From assembly GCA_040772505.1 (NCBI GenBank), contig JAXGYA010000001.1, forward strand, positions 124,001 to 188,000: a stretch of 64,000 nucleotides of DNA. The letters run 5' to 3'. The notes under the pieces are model-generated. The model saw nothing but the letters and a program-made list of their open reading frames with translations, searched no databases and had not been told where the DNA came from. A program made the translations under genes and the position numbers. The DNA comes from Mariniphaga sp040772505. GTDB taxonomy: Bacteria; Bacteroidota; Bacteroidia; Bacteroidales; Prolixibacteraceae. This document shows positions 61,557 to 64,000 of the stretch, piece after piece; the first letter of the stretch is position 1; each line of letters begins with the position of its first letter.

Positions 61557-62654
61557 TTAATAGTCGTGTCCTTCATCCGATTCAATGTCAACGCTTTCAT
61601 CTTCCTGATTTATCGCCATGTCGTATTTTTTCAGTGGGTCTTTGGAGATTTCCTCATAAATTTTCCGGTTTTTGTAAATATCAATTGCCAGATAAAGAGC
61701 CTGCCTGAATGAATCGGGAGATGCTTTATTCTCTCCGGCAATGTCATAGCCCGTGCCGTGTGCAGGCGATGTGCGTATCACCGGAAGCCCGGCAGTGTAG
61801 TTGACGCCGCGTTCAAAAGATGCCAGTTTGAAGGGAATCATCCCCTGATCGTGATACATGGCTAAAATGGCATCAAATTTCCGGTAGTTTTCAGAAACGA
61901 AAAAGCCATCGGCAGGATATGGACCCAGGACAATCAATCCCTCCTTTTTAGCCTGATTAATAGCAGGAGTGATAATTTCCTTCTCTTCACTGCCTAACAG
62001 ACCGTTGTCTCCGGCATGCGGATTCAGTCCAAAAACGGCAATTCGCGGACGGGTGATGGCAAAATCCTCCTTTAAAGCCCTGGACATGGTGTGCAATTTC
62101 GACAAGATTACCTCTTTGGTAATATGCTCAGGTACTTTTGAAAGGGGCATGTGGGTGGTTACCACGCCAATCCTCATGGTTTCACTAACCATGAGCATCA
62201 GAAAGCTGCCTGAATGAAAACGTTGTGCCAGAAACTCTGTGTGTCCCGGAAAATTAAATTTTTCACTTTGGATATTATCCTTATTGATGGGGGCAGTAAC
62301 CAGCACATCAATCAACCCTTCCTGAAGGTCGGTAACTGCCTTGTCCAGCGCCATGAATGATGCTTCGCCCGCTTCCGGTGTTAATTTACCCAGCTCCACA
62401 CGAATATTGTCATCAATACAGTTCATCACATAAGCACGCCCGGGTCCTGCGTCCCTTGCCGAACGGATATGATTGAGACTCAGGCTGCCTATGTCCAGCA
62501 CTTTACGGTAATATGCAGCCACTTTGGGTGAACCATAAATAATTGGAGTACACATCTCCATGATACGGGAATCCATGAGGGTTTTCAGAATAATCTCATA
62601 GCTGATGCCGTTTATGTCGCCATGTGAAATTCCAACTTTAATTGTATTTGACAT
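61557..62654 (-). CDS. pdxA: 4-hydroxythreonine-4-phosphate dehydrogenase
   Basis: NAD-dependent oxidation in the DXP-dependent vitamin B6 pathway. The 365-residue protein has the PdxA landmarks: GISHGDINGISYEIILK at the start, TAPINKDNIQSEKFNFPGHTEFLAQ (His in FPGHT is a metal ligand), GLNPHAGDNGLLG, AMYHDQGMIPFK (second metal histidine) and RTSPAHGTGYDIAG (third). The C-terminal tail of about 20 residues is acidic. It lies a few bases before ruvA in transcription order and after the aminopeptidase gene. Confidence 0.96.
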   Translation of the reverse strand: MSNTIKVGISHGDINGISYEIILKTLMDSRIMEMCTPIIYGSPKVAAYYRKVLDIGSLSLNHIRSARDAGPGRAYVMNCIDDNIRVELGKLTPEAGEASFMALDKAVTDLQEGLIDVLVTAPINKDNIQSEKFNFPGHTEFLAQRFHSGSFLMLMVSETMRIGVVTTHMPLSKVPEHITKEVILSKLHTMSRALKEDFAITRPRIAVFGLNPHAGDNGLLGSEEKEIITPAINQAKKEGLIVLGPYPADGFFVSENYRKFDAILAMYHDQGMIPFKLASFERGVNYTAGLPVIRTSPAHGTGYDIAGENKASPDSFRQALYLAIDIYKNRKIYEEISKDPLKKYDMAINQEDESVDIESDEGHDY

Positions 62655-62704
62655 TTCTTATTTTCGGGATTAATTGTTGTTCTAAAAGTGTGTAAAGTTA
62701 CGTT

Positions 62705-64000
62705 TTAATTAAATGCTTTCAAAAAGTGATACAGCAACCTTGTGCCGTAGCCGGTTCCTCCTGCCGGACGGTAATGGCTTTTTTCCTGCAGAAAGGCTAC
62801 TCCTGCAATATCCAGATGAAGCCAGGGATAATCGGTAAAATGCTCAAGAAATTTACCGGCAATGGATGTCTGCGCTTCCCGTGTTCCCAGGTTATTTAAA
62901 TCGGCAATGGAAGATTTCAGCGGTTTGGCATATTCATCCCAAAGGGGTATTTCTATTATTCGTTCATAAACCTGTTGTCCGGTCTGTTTTATCTGTTTCA
63001 GATATGCGGAGTTGTTTCCCATGGCAACTATTGCCTGCGAGCCGGCAATTATTTCGGCTGAGCCTGTGAGCGTTGCCACGTCAATCACCAGCATCGGATT
63101 GTGTTTTTTTGCATAAGCCAGGGCATCTGCCAGCAAAAGACGCCCTTCGGCGTCTGTATTTTTGATTTCCACGGTGGTTCCGTCGAACATTGTGATTACA
63201 TCGCCGGGAACATAGGCGTTTCCATCAGGGCGGTTGTCGGTTGCAGGAACCAGACCAACCAGATGGAGAGGGAGATTGTTTTTTGCCACGGCATAAAGTG
63301 TTGCCGCAACCACAGCTCCGCCGCCCATGTCGCATTTCATGTATTCCATCGATTTTGCTGTGGGTTTGAGGCTGAGCCCTCCGGTGTCAAAAACCACACC
63401 TTTACCCACCAACACAACCGGTTGTAAATTGACGTGGTTTTCCGGTTTCCACTCCATTATGGTGAATGTCGGCGGATCGATGCTACCCTTGTTCACAGCA
63501 AGTAAACCACCCATTGCCAAAGCTTCAATCCTCTTTCTGTTGAGTACCTCCACGGAAAATCCGGCTTTTTTTCCCATTTCCTCCATCTCCTTTGAAAATT
63601 GAACAGCAGTAAGGTAAGAGAGCGGCTCGTTCACCAGATTGCGTGCAAGAAAAACGGCTTCAATAACATTTTTTAGTTCATCGAGCTCTTTCTCAGTTAT
63701 TTGCTTATCGAGCAAAAAAATTTTGGATAGGGCAAAATCTTCCTTAACCTTTTTGTATTTTGAAAAGGAGTAGGCAGAAAGCAGCAATCCTTCCAGAAAT
63801 GAAAGGGTTACACTTTTTTCTAATTTTCCTACAATCTGAAGTGAGGTTATCTTTTCGGATTTCAGAATTTCAAAAAGCTTTGCTCCGGCTTCCCTTGCCG
63901 ACTCCATTTGTTGCCAATCCTCCTTTTTTTCATCAACCTTGTGGAAAAAGTAAATTTCAGGCTGTTTGTAAAAAGTCCATTCTTGTTTGTCTTTTAACTT
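62705..64000 (-). CDS. pepA: leucyl aminopeptidase, M17 (5' end beyond window)
   Basis: Two-metal zinc exopeptidase removing N-terminal residues from peptides. The reading frame is open through the window edge: the sequence before the internal methionine at 63907 (KLKDKQEWTFYKQPEIYFF) continues upstream, so about 432 codons are visible and the true start is not. The M17 signature NTDAEGRLLLADAL, preceded by GKGVVFDTGGLSLKP and MKCDMGGGA, has the metal and catalytic lysine region. The C-terminal domain ends in a long WDEYAKPLKSSIADLNNLGTREAQTSIAGKFLEHF block. It is upstream of pdxA by 50 bp and probably leads the ruvA-sprA-men run. Confidence 0.95.
   Translation of the reverse strand, partial: KLKDKQEWTFYKQPEIYFFHKVDEKKEDWQQMESAREAGAKLFEILKSEKITSLQIVGKLEKSVTLSFLEGLLLSAYSFSKYKKVKEDFALSKIFLLDKQITEKELDELKNVIEAVFLARNLVNEPLSYLTAVQFSKEMEEMGKKAGFSVEVLNRKRIEALAMGGLLAVNKGSIDPPTFTIMEWKPENHVNLQPVVLVGKGVVFDTGGLSLKPTAKSMEYMKCDMGGGAVVAATLYAVAKNNLPLHLVGLVPATDNRPDGNAYVPGDVITMFDGTTVEIKNTDAEGRLLLADALAYAKKHNPMLVIDVATLTGSAEIIAGSQAIVAMGNNSAYLKQIKQTGQQVYERIIEIPLWDEYAKPLKSSIADLNNLGTREAQTSIAGKFLEHFTDYPWLHLDIAGVAFLQEKSHYRPAGGTGYGTRLLYHFLKAFN

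Overview
The window is a chromosomal, gene-dense stretch of a Bacteroidota genome. The evidence is two type IX secretion genes (a PorZ-like propeller protein and a 2505-residue SprA), a Bacteroidota-type cysteate synthase, DUF4783 and DUF4886 proteins, a full menaquinone gene set and a class II (B12-dependent) ribonucleotide reductase. Twelve genes also have the Bacteroidota -7 promoter element TAnnTTTG just upstream of the start. A Bacteroidales/Marinilabiliales-like anaerobe or facultative anaerobe fits best, but that placement is inference. I see no rRNA, tRNA, CRISPR array, phage, plasmid or insertion-sequence gene.

Layout. 1-2.3 kb: 3'-truncated alanine dehydrogenase and tsaE (minus), then gcvH (plus) closed by a long perfect palindromic terminator. 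2.5-11 kb (minus): nrdJ, waaA, a lone lycopene cyclase, an N-terminally truncated beta-galactosidase, cysteate synthase. 11-16 kb: a DUF4886 lipase-like protein (plus), then a rhomboid pair, mutL and a small membrane protein (minus). 16-20 kb: dtd and a MazG-like pyrophosphohydrolase (plus), a lipoprotein glycosidase (minus), a fused MEMO1-AMMECR1 protein (plus). 20-26 kb: porZ-recO and rdgB (minus), an unrecognised conserved protein (plus), a CPBP protease (minus), a CD225/DUF2752 pair (plus). 26-30 kb (minus): folK, a SpoIID-like protein, a polysaccharide deacetylase and an AmpG-like permease, an apparent cell-wall turnover group. 30-39 kb: a methyltransferase with a signal peptide and sppA (plus), a YihY-type membrane protein and a DUF4783 protein (minus), then rlmH, a giant NtrY-like sensor kinase and a phosphoribosyltransferase (plus). 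39-43 kb (minus): iron alcohol dehydrogenase, ABM monooxygenase, der, era. 43.4-45.6 kb: an oversized KamA-like radical SAM enzyme (plus). 45.6-64 kb, all minus: leucyl aminopeptidase (5' end off the window), pdxA, ruvA, sprA, hotdog thioesterase, menF, menD, menB, a 578-bp repeat-filled gap, menA, menC, menE.

How the genes work together. menF-D-C-E-B-thioesterase-A make demethylmenaquinone from chorismate; menH and the final methyltransferase are not here. SprA is the outer-membrane pore of type IX secretion and PorZ is a surface component of the same machine. WaaA builds the LPS core. Most of the rest is housekeeping: tRNA modification and proofreading, ribosome GTPases, DNA repair, and nucleotide-pool cleaning. 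I found no clear new defence or mobile system. The most unusual items are the secreted-looking methyltransferase, the mosaic of simple repeats splitting the men operon, the beta-galactosidase that lost its N-terminal third, the oversized KamA homologue, and the pairing of both type IX secretion genes with recombination genes (porZ-recO, sprA-ruvA).
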